Source: Microbulbifer sp. ALW1 (GTDB lineage Bacteria; Pseudomonadota; Gammaproteobacteria; Pseudomonadales; Cellvibrionaceae). From it: a stretch of 64,000 nt of DNA. Shown here in pieces: positions 53,753 to 62,623 of this stretch (position 1 is the stretch's first letter; every line of letters begins with the position of its first letter). The stretch spans positions 826,001-890,000 of the forward strand of contig NZ_CP047569.1 of the NCBI RefSeq assembly GCF_009903625.1. Direction: 5' to 3'. A program made the translations under genes and the position numbers. Below the pieces are notes generated by a model. That model saw nothing but the letters and a program-made list of their open reading frames with translations, was not told the DNA's origin and searched no databases.

Positions 53753-54913
53753 TCAGTTGCTGCTGGATGTTGGCGCCTTGGCGCCTTTCATACGTTCCGG
53801 AGCTTCCAGGCCCTCCAACTCATCGAGCGGCGATTCTTGCGGTGGTGGGATCAAAGGTTCTCCCTCGGCGATAAACTCGCGCATAAAAATTTCCCAGAAC
53901 GCCATAAACAGCGCGGCCAGCAGTGGCCCTATGGCAAATCCGCTGATGCCGAACATCAGCAAACCGCCGACAGTGGAAAACAGCACGATATAGTCCGGGA
54001 GTTTGGTATCCCGGCCGACCAGGATCGGGCGCAGGATATTGTCCACCAGACTGATCACCGCCACACCGTAAATCATCAGCACCGTGGCCTTTACCGAGTC
54101 CCCGGTGGCGTAGAGGTAGAGACCCGCGGGAAACCAGATAATCGCCGCGCCCACTGCGGGCAGCAGTGACAGTACCGTCATCACCACACCCCACAGCAGC
54201 GGCGCGGGCAATCCCAGTACCCAGAAAATCAAACCGCCCAGGGTGCCCTGGGTAACGGCGACTACCAGGTTGCCCTTGATGGTGGCGCGGGTGACTTCGG
54301 CGAACTTTGCCAGTAACAGCTTTTCGCGCTCGTCACCCAGAGGCAGGGCGCGGATCAGCAGTGCCACCAGCGCGTTGCCATCGCGGATTAGGAAGAAGGT
54401 CAGATACAGCATCAGACCGAGGCTGACAAAAAAGTTCAGGGTGTTCTGGCCCAGCGCCAGGGCATTTTTGGCAATCAGACTGCCGGCGGTCATCAGGCCG
54501 CCCAGCAGGCGCTCCTTCAGGCCGTCGAAGTCCATCCCGATACGCTCAAGTGCGGCGTTAATCCCGGGGAATGCGGCGCGCACCTGTTCTACCTTGGCGC
54601 CCAGGTTGATCTCACCGGACTGCACTTTTTGATACAGGTTCGCCACTTCGCTGATAAAGGAGCTGGCCACCAGCAAAACTGGAATCACCACCACGACGAT
54701 GCACAGTACCAGGGTCAGTAGCGCGGTAAGATTGCGCCACTTGGGAAAGCGGTTCAGCAGGTAGCGGTACAGCGGATGGAATATCAGCGCGACGGCGCAG
54801 GCCCAGAAGATGGCGGTAAAGAAGGGTTGTAGCAACAGGCCGAAGGCCACAGTGACCAGCAGCAGAGTAAAAATAAACGAGCGTCTTTCCAGTCTTTCCT
54901 GCACCGGGAACAT
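53753..54913 (-). CDS. AI-2E/PerM family permease
   Basis: The 386-residue protein starts with RSFIFTLLLVTVAFGLLLQPFFTAIFWACAVALIFHPLY, the conserved first helices of the AI-2E transporter family, has a charged periplasmic loop (about 95-150), then the typical GTLGGLIFWVLGLPAPLLWGVVMTVLSLLPAVGAAIIWFPAG run and a final helix region, with a polar Pro/Glu tail. Members export AI-2 or act as Na+/H+ antiporters; which applies here is unknown. Confidence 0.9.
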   Translation of the reverse strand: MFPVQERLERRSFIFTLLLVTVAFGLLLQPFFTAIFWACAVALIFHPLYRYLLNRFPKWRNLTALLTLVLCIVVVVIPVLLVASSFISEVANLYQKVQSGEINLGAKVEQVRAAFPGINAALERIGMDFDGLKERLLGGLMTAGSLIAKNALALGQNTLNFFVSLGLMLYLTFFLIRDGNALVALLIRALPLGDEREKLLLAKFAEVTRATIKGNLVVAVTQGTLGGLIFWVLGLPAPLLWGVVMTVLSLLPAVGAAIIWFPAGLYLYATGDSVKATVLMIYGVAVISLVDNILRPILVGRDTKLPDYIVLFSTVGGLLMFGISGFAIGPLLAALFMAFWEIFMREFIAEGEPLIPPPQESPLDELEGLEAPERMKGAKAPTSSSN

Positions 54914-55018
54914 CCTTGCTAGCTTTTATGGGTTTTATACGGGTGGGAATTTTATTCGGGTTTAACCGAACTTTATGCCCGTATCAGGTGCAGCTAATGT
55001 ACCCAGATAGACCGGTGG

Positions 55019-55750
55019 TTACCAGCGCCGGAAACCGCAGGTATCTATGTGGAAACGTACCCCGCTGTAAATGCCGAGGCCGATATTGCGCTTGCGCCCG
55101 TAACGCTGGTGGATTTTGCGCAATTTGGGTAGTAACTCGCCGCGGGTGAAGTCGGCTTCCGGAATCAGGTCCACACCGCAAAAGTGCAGGTGTTTACTGG
55201 AGCGGGCGCCGCCGGCTTTGGCGTTGTAGCCCGGGGTGCGCCAGCCGGAGAGTACGGTCACCTGACCCAGCTCGGGAATGATGTGATCGCGTATTACCCG
55301 CAGGGTTGCGACCATGGTTTTCCAGTCTTTCCGGGGAGGGATCGCAAATGGCTGTTCGCCGATTTCCTGCCAGTCGGTGCCCTGGCGCATCAATTCAAAA
55401 ATCGGGACCACATCGCCGACATTGTTGACCTCCAGGAACTGCTTGAGCTCGTCGAATTGCTCGCGGTTGTTGCCGCTATCGAGGAACTTGTCAAAAGCGC
55501 TGGAAGAGGCGGCGGAGTAGCCCTTGATCTTGAAAATCAGCGGCAGGTCCGGGGCTTTGGGCAGGGGCGGCGGCTCCGGAATAAATTCCACCGGGCTGAC
55601 CACGCGCTCGGCCAGCTCGCGGGTTTTTTCCACCGTCAGCACCACCAGCGCAAGGAGGCTGATCAGAACCAGGGCGACGATCCAGATAACGCGGCGGCGC
55701 TCAATATGGATGTCGATAAACTCGTGATCCGGGGTCTCTTTGATATCCAT
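55019..55750 (-). CDS. membrane-anchored M15-type peptidase, copy 2
   Basis: The 243-residue protein has one N-terminal membrane helix (about 24-42), a proline-rich linker and a C-terminal domain of the M15/YcbK (DUF882) type. The zinc site is readable: SKHLHFCGVD with His and Asp, and RFHIDTCGFRRW with the second His; the Arg/Tyr of SGWRTPGYN precede them. It is probably a periplasmic carboxypeptidase acting on peptidoglycan peptides. The preceding gene is a paralogue that keeps the two cysteines next to the metal ligands and the terminal CGFRRW. Confidence 0.8.
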   Translation of the reverse strand: MDIKETPDHEFIDIHIERRRVIWIVALVLISLLALVVLTVEKTRELAERVVSPVEFIPEPPPLPKAPDLPLIFKIKGYSAASSSAFDKFLDSGNNREQFDELKQFLEVNNVGDVVPIFELMRQGTDWQEIGEQPFAIPPRKDWKTMVATLRVIRDHIIPELGQVTVLSGWRTPGYNAKAGGARSSKHLHFCGVDLIPEADFTRGELLPKLRKIHQRYGRKRNIGLGIYSGVRFHIDTCGFRRW

Positions 55751-55778
55751 CGCTGACTACTGCCTGACTGCTTGCTGT

Positions 55779-56459
55779 TTACCAGCGGCGAAAACCACAG
55801 GTATCGACGTGAAACCGCACACCGCTGTAGATCCCGAGCCCCATATGGCTGTCGGGGCCGAGGCGCGCATGCAGGTTGCGCAATTCCTCCACCAGCTCCT
55901 TGCGGCTGATATTGGATCTCGGTACCAGGTCCACACCGCAAAAGGTCTTGTGCTTGCTTTTGCTGGATCCCCCGGCCTTGCGGTTGTACTGGTCGGTGCG
56001 GAAGGCGGAGACAATATCCACCGGGCCAATGGTCGGTTCCAGTTCATCGCGGATCAGCTTCAGGGTGGGCACCATGTTGGCCCACACAGCCTGCGGTGGA
56101 ATGGCAAAGGGCGGCTCCTTGAGATCCAGCCAGTCTGAGCCTTGCCGCAGCAGGTTTTCCGGCTCGGTGGTGCCCGCTACCCCGGCCTCCTTGAGAAAGC
56201 GCGCCAGCTGTCCGAACTCGCGCCGGTGGTTGCCCTGGCGCAGAAACTGGTTAAGGCTGGCGTGAGTGGCCACGCGGTAGCCCTTGAGTTCGTAGTAGGG
56301 CTTTTCTGCCGCTTTGTACTGCAGGTAGAGCCACAGCCCCAGCAGTAGCAACAGCAATAGCAGCACCACGCCCACCAACACCCACCAGTTGGCCTGCTGA
56401 TTCGGGGGCAGGTGATTGAAGTGGCGCTTCGCCTTGGAAATGGGGTTGCCCGCCGGCAT
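55779..56459 (-). CDS. membrane-anchored M15-type peptidase, copy 1
   Basis: The 226-residue protein has one membrane helix rich in leucine (about 26-45), then a domain with the same M15/YcbK layout as its neighbour: SAFRTDQYNRKAGG, SKHKTFCGVD and RFHVDTCGFRRW. Both proteins share a middle region with PFAIPP and a segment before it that is not part of the peptidase core (KGYRVATHASLNQFL / KGYSAASSSAFDKFL). The two genes lie 28 bases apart and arose by tandem duplication. Confidence 0.8.
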   Translation of the reverse strand: MPAGNPISKAKRHFNHLPPNQQANWWVLVGVVLLLLLLLLGLWLYLQYKAAEKPYYELKGYRVATHASLNQFLRQGNHRREFGQLARFLKEAGVAGTTEPENLLRQGSDWLDLKEPPFAIPPQAVWANMVPTLKLIRDELEPTIGPVDIVSAFRTDQYNRKAGGSSKSKHKTFCGVDLVPRSNISRKELVEELRNLHARLGPDSHMGLGIYSGVRFHVDTCGFRRW

Positions 56460-56622
56460 GCCTACAGCCTGGTTACCTGGGTTGGTTTGCTGAATTCCGC
56501 GCTCCGTTTTCCCCGGGTACTGCTGATCGCGTCAGGGGGAAAACAGGCACTCTAATGACTATAGCTGTCTGGTGTCAGCTGGCTGGTTTCGGCGCGCTGT
56601 GGCCAGGGTATGGCGGGCACAA

Positions 56623-56652
56623 AAAAAGGCGGCCCGGGTGGGCCGCCTTTTC
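56623..56652. terminator. terminator of pckA
   Basis: Hairpin aaaaggcggccc / gggccgcctttt with A and T tracts on both sides, 40 bases after the pckA stop in its direction. Confidence 0.9.
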
Positions 56653-56691
56653 GTTCTCGGTTCGAGTTTCTTGCCGGAAGCAAGAAATCCG

Positions 56692-58239
56692 TCAGGCCTG
56701 AGGGCCTGCGGCTTTGATCTCGTCAGAGACAGAGAACTTCTCGATGTTTTCCGCGAACAGGCCTGCGAGCTTTTTCGCCGCTGCATCGTAAGCGCTGGCG
56801 TCGGCCCAGGCGTTGCGTGGGTTCAGGTAGGACTTGTCCACACCTTCGACCGCTACCGGGATGTCCAGGTTCATGGCTTCCAGGTGTTCGGTCTCGGCAC
56901 TTTCCAAAGCACCACTCTGGATCGCCGCGATCACCGCGCGGGTCACCGGGATCGGGAAACGTTTGCCCTGCTCGCCAGAACCACCGGTCCAGCCGGTGTT
57001 GACCAGGTACACTTTCGAGTCGAAGTCCTCGATGCGCTTCATCAGCAGGTCGGCGTATTCGCGCGGGGCGCGCGGCATGAAGGGCGCACCGAAGCAGGTG
57101 GAGAAGGTCGGGTGAATACCCGCTTCTGCGCCCAGCTCGGTGGAACCCACACGGGCGGTGTAACCGGACAGGAAGTGGTAAGCCGCGGCTTCCTTGGACA
57201 GGATGGAAACCGGAGGCAGTACACCGGTAACGTCGCAGGTCAGGAAGATCACGTTCTTCGGCTCGCCGGCACGGTTCTCCAGCTGGCGCATTTCCACGTG
57301 CTCCAGCGGGTAGGAGCAGCGGCCGTTTTCGGTCAGGCTGGTGTCGTCGTAATCCGGCTTGCCGGCGTCGTCGGTGACCACGTTCTCTACGATGGCGCCA
57401 AAGCGAATGGCGTCCCAGATCACCGGCTCGTTCTTCTGGCTCAGGTTGATGGTCTTGGCGTAGCAGCCGCCTTCCATATTGAACACGCCGCCCTTGGCCC
57501 AGCCGTGCTCATCGTCGCCGATCAGGTAGCGCGCCGGGTCGGCAGACAGGGTGGTCTTGCCGGTGCCGGACAGGCCGAAGAACAGGCACACATCGCCGTC
57601 TTCACCCACGTTGGCCGCACAGTGCATCGGCATCACGTCTTTTTCCGGCAGCAGGAAGTTCTGCACGGAGAACATGGCTTTCTTCATCTCACCGGCGTAA
57701 CGCATACCCGCCAGCAGCACCTTGCGCTGGGCGAAGTTGATGATCACGCAGCCTTCGGAGTTGGTGCCGTCACGGGACGGATCGCACTCGAAGTTGGCGG
57801 CGTGCAGGATGCGCCACTCTTCCTTGCCTTTCGGGTTGTACTTTTCGGCGCGGATAAACATGTTGCGGCCGAACAGGTTGTGCCAGGCGGTCTGGGTGGT
57901 GACTTTCACCGGGATATAGTGGTCTTCGTCCTGGCCCACGTGCAGCTGCTGTACAAAGCTGTCGTGACTGGCGACGAAGTCTTCAACGCGGCTCCAGAGG
58001 GCGTCGAACTTGTCGGCAGGGAAAGGACGGTTCACGCCGCCCCACTCGATGCTGTCGGCGGTGGAGGGCTCTTCAACCACAAAACGGTCTGCGGGAGAGC
58101 GGCCGGTGCGGGCGCCGGTCACGGCCAAGAGAGCACCGGTATGGGTGAGGTGACCTTCACCGCGCTTCAGTGCCTGCTCTACCAGTTGAGCGGGCGCCAG
58201 GTTGGACAATACCTGCACCGTGTCGTCTTGCTGTGCCAT
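56692..58239 (-). CDS. pckA: phosphoenolpyruvate carboxykinase (ATP)
   Basis: The 515-residue protein matches ATP-dependent PEPCK in length and motifs: [15 protein letters not shown] (P loop), the kinase-1a/2 regions with LIGDDEHGW and the metal site around NMEGGCYAK, and [13 protein letters not shown] near the N-terminus. It converts oxaloacetate to phosphoenolpyruvate, the entry step of gluconeogenesis. The frame extends upstream to 58356, but MAQQDD at 58239 is the sensible start. It stands in the hslO-hslR-yrfG neighbourhood known from E. coli and Pseudomonas. Confidence 0.97.
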   Translation of the reverse strand: MAQQDDTVQVLSNLAPAQLVEQALKRGEGHLTHTGALLAVTGARTGRSPADRFVVEEPSTADSIEWGGVNRPFPADKFDALWSRVEDFVASHDSFVQQLHVGQDEDHYIPVKVTTQTAWHNLFGRNMFIRAEKYNPKGKEEWRILHAANFECDPSRDGTNSEGCVIINFAQRKVLLAGMRYAGEMKKAMFSVQNFLLPEKDVMPMHCAANVGEDGDVCLFFGLSGTGKTTLSADPARYLIGDDEHGWAKGGVFNMEGGCYAKTINLSQKNEPVIWDAIRFGAIVENVVTDDAGKPDYDDTSLTENGRCSYPLEHVEMRQLENRAGEPKNVIFLTCDVTGVLPPVSILSKEAAAYHFLSGYTARVGSTELGAEAGIHPTFSTCFGAPFMPRAPREYADLLMKRIEDFDSKVYLVNTGWTGGSGEQGKRFPIPVTRAVIAAIQSGALESAETEHLEAMNLDIPVAVEGVDKSYLNPRNAWADASAYDAAAKKLAGLFAENIEKFSVSDEIKAAGPQA

Positions 58240-58496
58240 TCGTTTATTACCCGTGAAAGTTGTATCAGTGAAATAAATAGTAGGGGGTGCCACCCGATAC
58301 TGCGAACGAATGCCGCGACTCGGGCGGGCTGGCGCGCGCATTATGGCAAACTTCAATTTGCGATCACAGAAAAACTGAATAAATTTTGATCTAAGACAGC
58401 GTTGTCAGGATGGTTTTTAGAAAGTTTTTTGCATTTTTTTATTCAAAATGATGATGTAGTTTTTTTACTTCATAATTTTGGGAAATATTGGCTGTT

Positions 58497-58514
58497 CTGT
58501 AATTTTTACTACAG
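58497..58514. promoter_or_regulatory. HexR-like palindrome upstream of pckA
   Basis: CTGTAATTTTTACTACAG reads nearly the same on both strands at its ends (CTGTA/TACAG). HexR controls gluconeogenic genes, including pckA in Shewanella, so the site fits its neighbour, but the spacing differs from consensus by one base and it lies about 260 bp before the start. Confidence 0.35.
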
Positions 58515-58558
58515 TCAGTTTTGAGCGGTGAGAATGCGCTGGTGGCAGCGGGTGGAGA

Positions 58559-58588
58559 CAAAAAAAGCGCGCCCGGGGGCGCGCTTTG
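58559..58588 (-). terminator. terminator of hslO
   Basis: Hairpin aaagcgcgccc / ggcgcgcttt, with the T tract (A run on the plus strand) on the side expected for hslO. Confidence 0.88.
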
Positions 58589-58629
58589 GTGAATGGGTAT
58601 TCACGATGGTTACCCATCGATGGATGCAT

Positions 58630-59508
58630 TCAGTGAAGGGTGTGCGGCGGGGCGTTGAACAGGTCTTCGATCTTGTCGCGATCGAAGCGGTAGGTGCGGT
58701 TGCAGAACTGGCAGTCCGCGGTGATTTCACCGCCCTGCTCCTCCAGCAACTGGTAAACGTCTTCCGGGCCCATGGCGATCAGCGCGCGGGCGCTGCGTTC
58801 GGGGGAGCAGCTGCACTTGAAGCGGATATTGGCGGTGCCCAGGCTCGCCGGCTCCAGCTGGTGGAACAGGCGCACCAGCAGCTCGTCGTGGGGCAGGCTG
58901 TGCAGCTCCTCGGCGGTGACGGTGGAAGCCAGGTGCACCCCGGTTTCCCAGGCATCTTCGTTTTCCTCCGGGCTGGCGGCGTTATTGCCCGGTAGTACCT
59001 GCAGCATGATACCGCCCACGGTATCCGGGCTGGATTCGATCCAGAAGCGGGTTTGCAGCTGCTCGGACTGGGTAAAGTAATCTTCCAGGCATTCCGCCAG
59101 GGTGTCTTTCTCCAGCGGCACTATGCCCTGGTAGCGCTCGCCCTCCTGGGGGTCCACGGTAATCACCAGTGCGCCGCGGTTGCCCACCAGCTCCCGCAGG
59201 GTGGCGCCCTCCTTGATCTCGGCCCCTTCCGCGACCCGCGCCAGGCCGCGCACATCGCTGTGGTGGGTGCACTCCGCCACCAGCAAGGGCACATCGCCCT
59301 CACCGCGGGCCTGCAGCATCAGGATGCCTTCAAATTTGAGAGTGGTGGAAAGCAGGCAGGCGGCGGCGAGAAATTCACCCAGCAGACGCTGAACCGGCAT
59401 TGGTAACTGGTTGTGCTCGAGTACTTCCCGATAGGCATCGGTGAGAGTGACCAATTGGCCGCGGACATCGTGCTTGGAAAAGATAAAGCGTTCCAACTGA
59501 TCCGACAT
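58630..59508 (-). CDS. hslO: redox-regulated chaperone Hsp33
   Basis: The 292-residue protein has the Hsp33 length and layout with the redox-sensing zinc site at the C-terminus: CSC in FKCSCSPERS and CQFC about 30 residues later. It binds unfolding proteins when oxidation releases the zinc. In E. coli it stands between hslR and pckA; here a DUF4124 gene and a protease gene are inserted between hslO and hslR. Confidence 0.97.
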   Translation of the reverse strand: MSDQLERFIFSKHDVRGQLVTLTDAYREVLEHNQLPMPVQRLLGEFLAAACLLSTTLKFEGILMLQARGEGDVPLLVAECTHHSDVRGLARVAEGAEIKEGATLRELVGNRGALVITVDPQEGERYQGIVPLEKDTLAECLEDYFTQSEQLQTRFWIESSPDTVGGIMLQVLPGNNAASPEENEDAWETGVHLASTVTAEELHSLPHDELLVRLFHQLEPASLGTANIRFKCSCSPERSARALIAMGPEDVYQLLEEQGGEITADCQFCNRTYRFDRDKIEDLFNAPPHTLH

Positions 59509-59648
59509 AGCAAAGCGCCTCGCTGAAATTTGAGGGTGGCGATTTTAGGGCTTGTGGACGCTAAATTCGATGCCCGCGAGGCTGTTTATGATAGGCGCTG
59601 CGGCTGGGAGATGGTTGCGGCCTGTGACCGTCGAGTGTTGGGAGCGCC

Positions 59649-60125
59649 TCAACCGCAGTGCTGGCGAACCCGGTCTTCCAGCTTCTTGGCTTCTATCTGC
59701 CGCTGGCGCTCGCTGATGGTTGAGCGCTCGCCGTTTTCATCCACGAAATAGACCGGGCCCTTGAGGATTTGCAGCTGTCGGCGGGCCTGGGCGCAGGCCT
59801 GCTGTTGCTGGCGCCAGGCTTCTGCCTGTTGCGATTGGGTGCGCTGGGCGTATTCGCGCTCGATATCCTCGGCGCGTTTGGGGTCGGGATAGTCTTCCCG
59901 GCGGGTGGGGGTGGCGCCGTTGACCGGCTTCAGCTTGCCGTCCAGGGATTCCACCTTGGCTTCAAGTGGTGGCCGGTCGCCAAAGTGTACCTTGCCGTCC
60001 GCGTCTACCCAGCGGTAGAGCCCGTCGGCGCTGGAAGCGCTGGTGCTGAAGACCAGCACGAACCCCGCCAGCAACCGGGCGAGCAACAGGAAGGTATAGC
60101 GTGTCGTGGATATCGCGGCAGCCAT
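59649..60125 (-). CDS. DUF4124 domain-containing exported protein
   Basis: The 158-residue protein has a signal peptide (cut near SSA, about residue 33), the DUF4124 strand-rich segment LYRWVDADGKVHFGDRPP directly after it, then a long Gln/Glu/Arg-rich coiled-coil-like region with two cysteines (CAQARRQLQ and the C-terminal CG). The second DUF4124 protein in this window (the first is between glnA and ntrB) has a different tail. It lies 41 bases after the protease gene and may be cotranscribed with it. Confidence 0.87.
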   Translation of the reverse strand: MAAAISTTRYTFLLLARLLAGFVLVFSTSASSADGLYRWVDADGKVHFGDRPPLEAKVESLDGKLKPVNGATPTRREDYPDPKRAEDIEREYAQRTQSQQAEAWRQQQQACAQARRQLQILKGPVYFVDENGERSTISERQRQIEAKKLEDRVRQHCG

Positions 60126-60166
60126 TCCCAGTCTCCCGTTGAGCTATCTAGAGGGTGATTACACGC

Positions 60167-61696
60167 CTAATTTACCTGAACCTGCCCGAGATCCGCATCC
60201 TGGTTGTCGCTATCGGCCAGGGTGCTGAACAGACCTTGTGAGTGGCGCTCGGGAATCTGGTAGGTCTGCAGAATGAAGGGCTGTTGCTCCAGTGCAGCGG
60301 CGGAGTCCAGCACCATACGGTAACCGGAGCTGTCTTTCAGCTCGACAAAGCCCTGTTCATTGGACTCCATCAGCTGTGAGAACTGCTGAAAGTCGCGAAT
60401 CTTCTCGCCGTTGACGGACTCAATGATCCAGTTTTTCCAGTCGTGGTAACCGAGGTTCACCGGCGCCGGCAATACCTTGAGCGCCACCACCAGCTCGCGC
60501 TGCTCCGGGGCGGACCACTGGTTGCGCGCATAGAGGTACTCGATGGGCGCTTTGGAGTGCCAGTTGTTACCCCAGCGCTTGATCAGGTTCATGTTCAGGG
60601 GCACGAACACCACACCGCCGTAGATGTAGTAGCGCGGGCGCTGGTCGAACTTTTCGCCCTGTACCAGGGAGCGCGAGGGTGGGGTCGCGGCCAGGGTGAT
60701 CTTGGCGTTGTGGATCTCGCCATCGCGGGAGAAGCGCACCGGCAACTGGTCGCCCACGTGGTAGTGATCCACCGCATAGTGGTAGTTGGTGCGCTGGTTT
60801 TCACGCCACTCGATGGTGCGGTCCGCGGCCACGTCAAAGCCATCCACCTGCAACAGCACGTCGCCGGCCTGCAGCACCTGGGCGGCGGGCGCATCCTCAA
60901 ATACCTGCACGATCAGCGCACCTTCCTGATCTTCGGTAAGACCGGCGGCGGCTTTCATGGACGGGCTCTCCAGGCTCTGGGTAACCGCGCCCAGCTCGGG
61001 GAAGCCCTGGTGCACGCCGTCTTTGGCATCTTCCAGTACGTGGCTGATGACGCTCGGGGGCACGAAGTAACCCAGGTTTTCGGCACCGTTGCTGTTGTTG
61101 GTCTGCATGGCGACACCAACGATCTTGCCGTTGGAAATCACCGGCCCACCGCTGTTACCGGGGTTGATGGCGGCATCAATCTGGCCGGCCATCAGGTAGC
61201 TTTCGGCGTGGGCGTAGTACTGGTGTTCCACCCGGGAGAGGACGCCGCGGGTAATGGAGAGGGATTTGCCGCCGATGGGGTAGCCGTAGACGGTGACCTC
61301 TTCCTGCAGCTCGGGGAGTTTGCCGAAGGCCAGTGGCTGGGTGTCGTCAAAGAATTCTTCGTCGTCGACGGTAAGCAGGGCGAGGTCGGCATCGTGGGAG
61401 ACGAATTTGACCCGCGCGCGGAATTTCTGCGCGTCGCCGTGGCGCTGTACCTGGATAAAGCTGCCGTTGGCAACGACGTGGGCGTTGGTGAGTATTTGCT
61501 GACCTTTGATGACGGCGCCGGAGCCGGACAGTTGCTGGGCGTTGAGCAGGGCCCAGGGGTTGAAGTAGTCGGGGGCGGCGGCGGTGGTGTAGATCTTGAT
61601 GATCGAGCGCTTGAGCTGCTCCCGCTCGCGGTTGTCGGCATTGGCGGCTTGCGAGAAGCACAGGATCAGCAGGCAGAAGGTCAGCAGTTGTTTCAT
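60167..61696 (-). CDS. periplasmic trypsin-like serine protease, Deg-like
   Basis: The 509-residue protein has a signal peptide (cut near ANA, residue 20) and an S1C/HtrA-like protease domain with the triad His73 (TNAHVV), Asp104 (DADLALL) and Ser182 (GNSGGP). A PDZ-like region follows (about 265-320) and a second one near 400-450, without the classic Deg length. It probably degrades or processes envelope proteins. It is inserted between hslO and hslR relative to E. coli. Element A (61845-61943) lies upstream of it. Confidence 0.9.
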   Translation of the reverse strand: MKQLLTFCLLILCFSQAANADNREREQLKRSIIKIYTTAAAPDYFNPWALLNAQQLSGSGAVIKGQQILTNAHVVANGSFIQVQRHGDAQKFRARVKFVSHDADLALLTVDDEEFFDDTQPLAFGKLPELQEEVTVYGYPIGGKSLSITRGVLSRVEHQYYAHAESYLMAGQIDAAINPGNSGGPVISNGKIVGVAMQTNNSNGAENLGYFVPPSVISHVLEDAKDGVHQGFPELGAVTQSLESPSMKAAAGLTEDQEGALIVQVFEDAPAAQVLQAGDVLLQVDGFDVAADRTIEWRENQRTNYHYAVDHYHVGDQLPVRFSRDGEIHNAKITLAATPPSRSLVQGEKFDQRPRYYIYGGVVFVPLNMNLIKRWGNNWHSKAPIEYLYARNQWSAPEQRELVVALKVLPAPVNLGYHDWKNWIIESVNGEKIRDFQQFSQLMESNEQGFVELKDSSGYRMVLDSAAALEQQPFILQTYQIPERHSQGLFSTLADSDNQDADLGQVQVN

Positions 61697-62046
61697 TGCG
61701 GCGTCGTGTTTATTCGTTGGTTTGGGGGCAGTTTAGCACTTTGGCTTTTGTTTGCTCTTTTGGGGCCCGGTTCAGAGGGCGCTCTGTTTTGCCTTTTGAG
61801 GCGGCCGGGTTGCGCTTACTTAACTCTCACAGTGGCGGCATCGCTACCGGGTGCGGTCTTGCGAGACACGCCGTAAACCCATCCATGGGGGCTCGTCTGC
61901 GGCCGTCCTGGCCGCAGACGGTCTCGCAAGACCGCACCCGGTATCGATGCCTTCTCCCATGGTTGTGCCGCTCAAATCCAAGAGCACAAGGCATTCGGCC
62001 TTCATTTCTGACTTTCGTGCTTTGTAAGTTGGAAGAACGCGAGTCC
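61697..62046. other. intergenic region with hairpin element A
   Basis: About 350 bases separate the protease start from the hslR stop. The only structured part is element A at 61845-61943. No open frame is supported. Confidence 0.65.
61845..61943 (-). repeat. hairpin element A (long stem, two GGA loops)
   Basis: The ends (61845-61867 and 61921-61943) are perfect 23-base complements. Between them, read on the minus strand, lie an 11-bp hairpin with loop AGGAC (cgtctgcggcc / ggccgcagacg) and a small CCCA-TGGA-TGGG hairpin. Element B (62488-62576) has the same layout with different arms. It may be a structured RNA or a dispersed palindromic repeat. Confidence 0.75.
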
Positions 62047-62427
62047 TCAATCCTGAGATTCACGGATAAATCTGTGAATCTGCCGGCGTTGCTTCTTGTT
62101 CGGGCGCTCGTTGGTTATGACCGCATTATTGGCCTTGCGATCCGCGGTGAACTGCTCCCGTTTTGCAACACTGTCTTCGGTTTCCCGGTAGAGCGTCTGC
62201 GCAATGTCGGCGCCGCGGCGCTGGTCGGAAAGCGCGATGACTTCAACCACTTTTTCATCCCAACCCTGGCGAATGGTTAGCAGGGTACCGGTGGTGATTT
62301 CTTTACTGGCTTTCACCCGCTGGCCTTCGGCGTGCACCTTGCCGCCTTCGATGGCCTGTTTGGCGATGCTGCGAGTTTTGAAAAAACGGGCGGCCCAGAG
62401 CCACTTATCAATACGTACTTTTTCCAT
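62047..62427 (-). CDS. hslR: ribosome-associated heat shock protein Hsp15
   Basis: The 126-residue protein begins MEKVRIDKWLWAARFFKTRS, the conserved start of Hsp15, and has an S4-type RNA-binding domain followed by a basic tail (NKKQRRQIHRF). It binds 50S subunits that carry nascent chains and helps recycle them after heat shock. The ATG at 62427 gives the family start; a start at 62445 adds six residues. It is flanked by the two hairpin elements A and B. Confidence 0.96.
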   Translation of the reverse strand: MEKVRIDKWLWAARFFKTRSIAKQAIEGGKVHAEGQRVKASKEITTGTLLTIRQGWDEKVVEVIALSDQRRGADIAQTLYRETEDSVAKREQFTADRKANNAVITNERPNKKQRRQIHRFIRESQD

Positions 62428-62487
62428 CAAAAAATTCAGAACCACTAAAGCTACGAAGCGAAAAACTTAATGCGAAGGCTGGGCGGC

Positions 62488-62576
62488 GGGTAAGGGTTTT
62501 CAGGAGCGTCGCAAACAGGATGTTTGCGCCGAAGCGCCCAGGGATGGGTTCACAGCGGTCCTGAAAACCCTTACCC
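62488..62576 (+). repeat. hairpin element B (long stem, two GGA loops)
   Basis: The ends gggtaagggttttcagga (62488-62505) and its complement (62559-62576) form a perfect 18-bp stem. Inside, on the plus strand, are gcaaac-AGGAT-gtttgc (62511-62527) and ccca-GGGA-tggg (62537-62548). It lies in the gap between yrfG and hslR, in the opposite orientation to element A. Confidence 0.75.
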
Positions 62577-62623
62577 GGTGCCCGGCCGCCACTGACGGTA
62601 AGACCGGAGCACGAGCTGAGAAA

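Larger units (their letters stand above)
58240..58629. other. pckA upstream region with AT-rich palindromes
   Basis: The stretch is markedly AT-rich from 58370 to 58515. Two related motifs occur there, TGTAATTTTTACTACA (58498-58513) and TGTAGTTTTTTTACTTCA (58455-58472), which resemble the HexR-type consensus TGTAAT...ATTACA; these are possible operators for pckA. The hslO terminator lies at 58559-58588. No gene is supported. Confidence 0.55.

Noticed and set aside
58360..58380. CRP-type site upstream of pckA
   Set aside because: Only a half site (gatcaca) is present; the left TGTGA half is missing.
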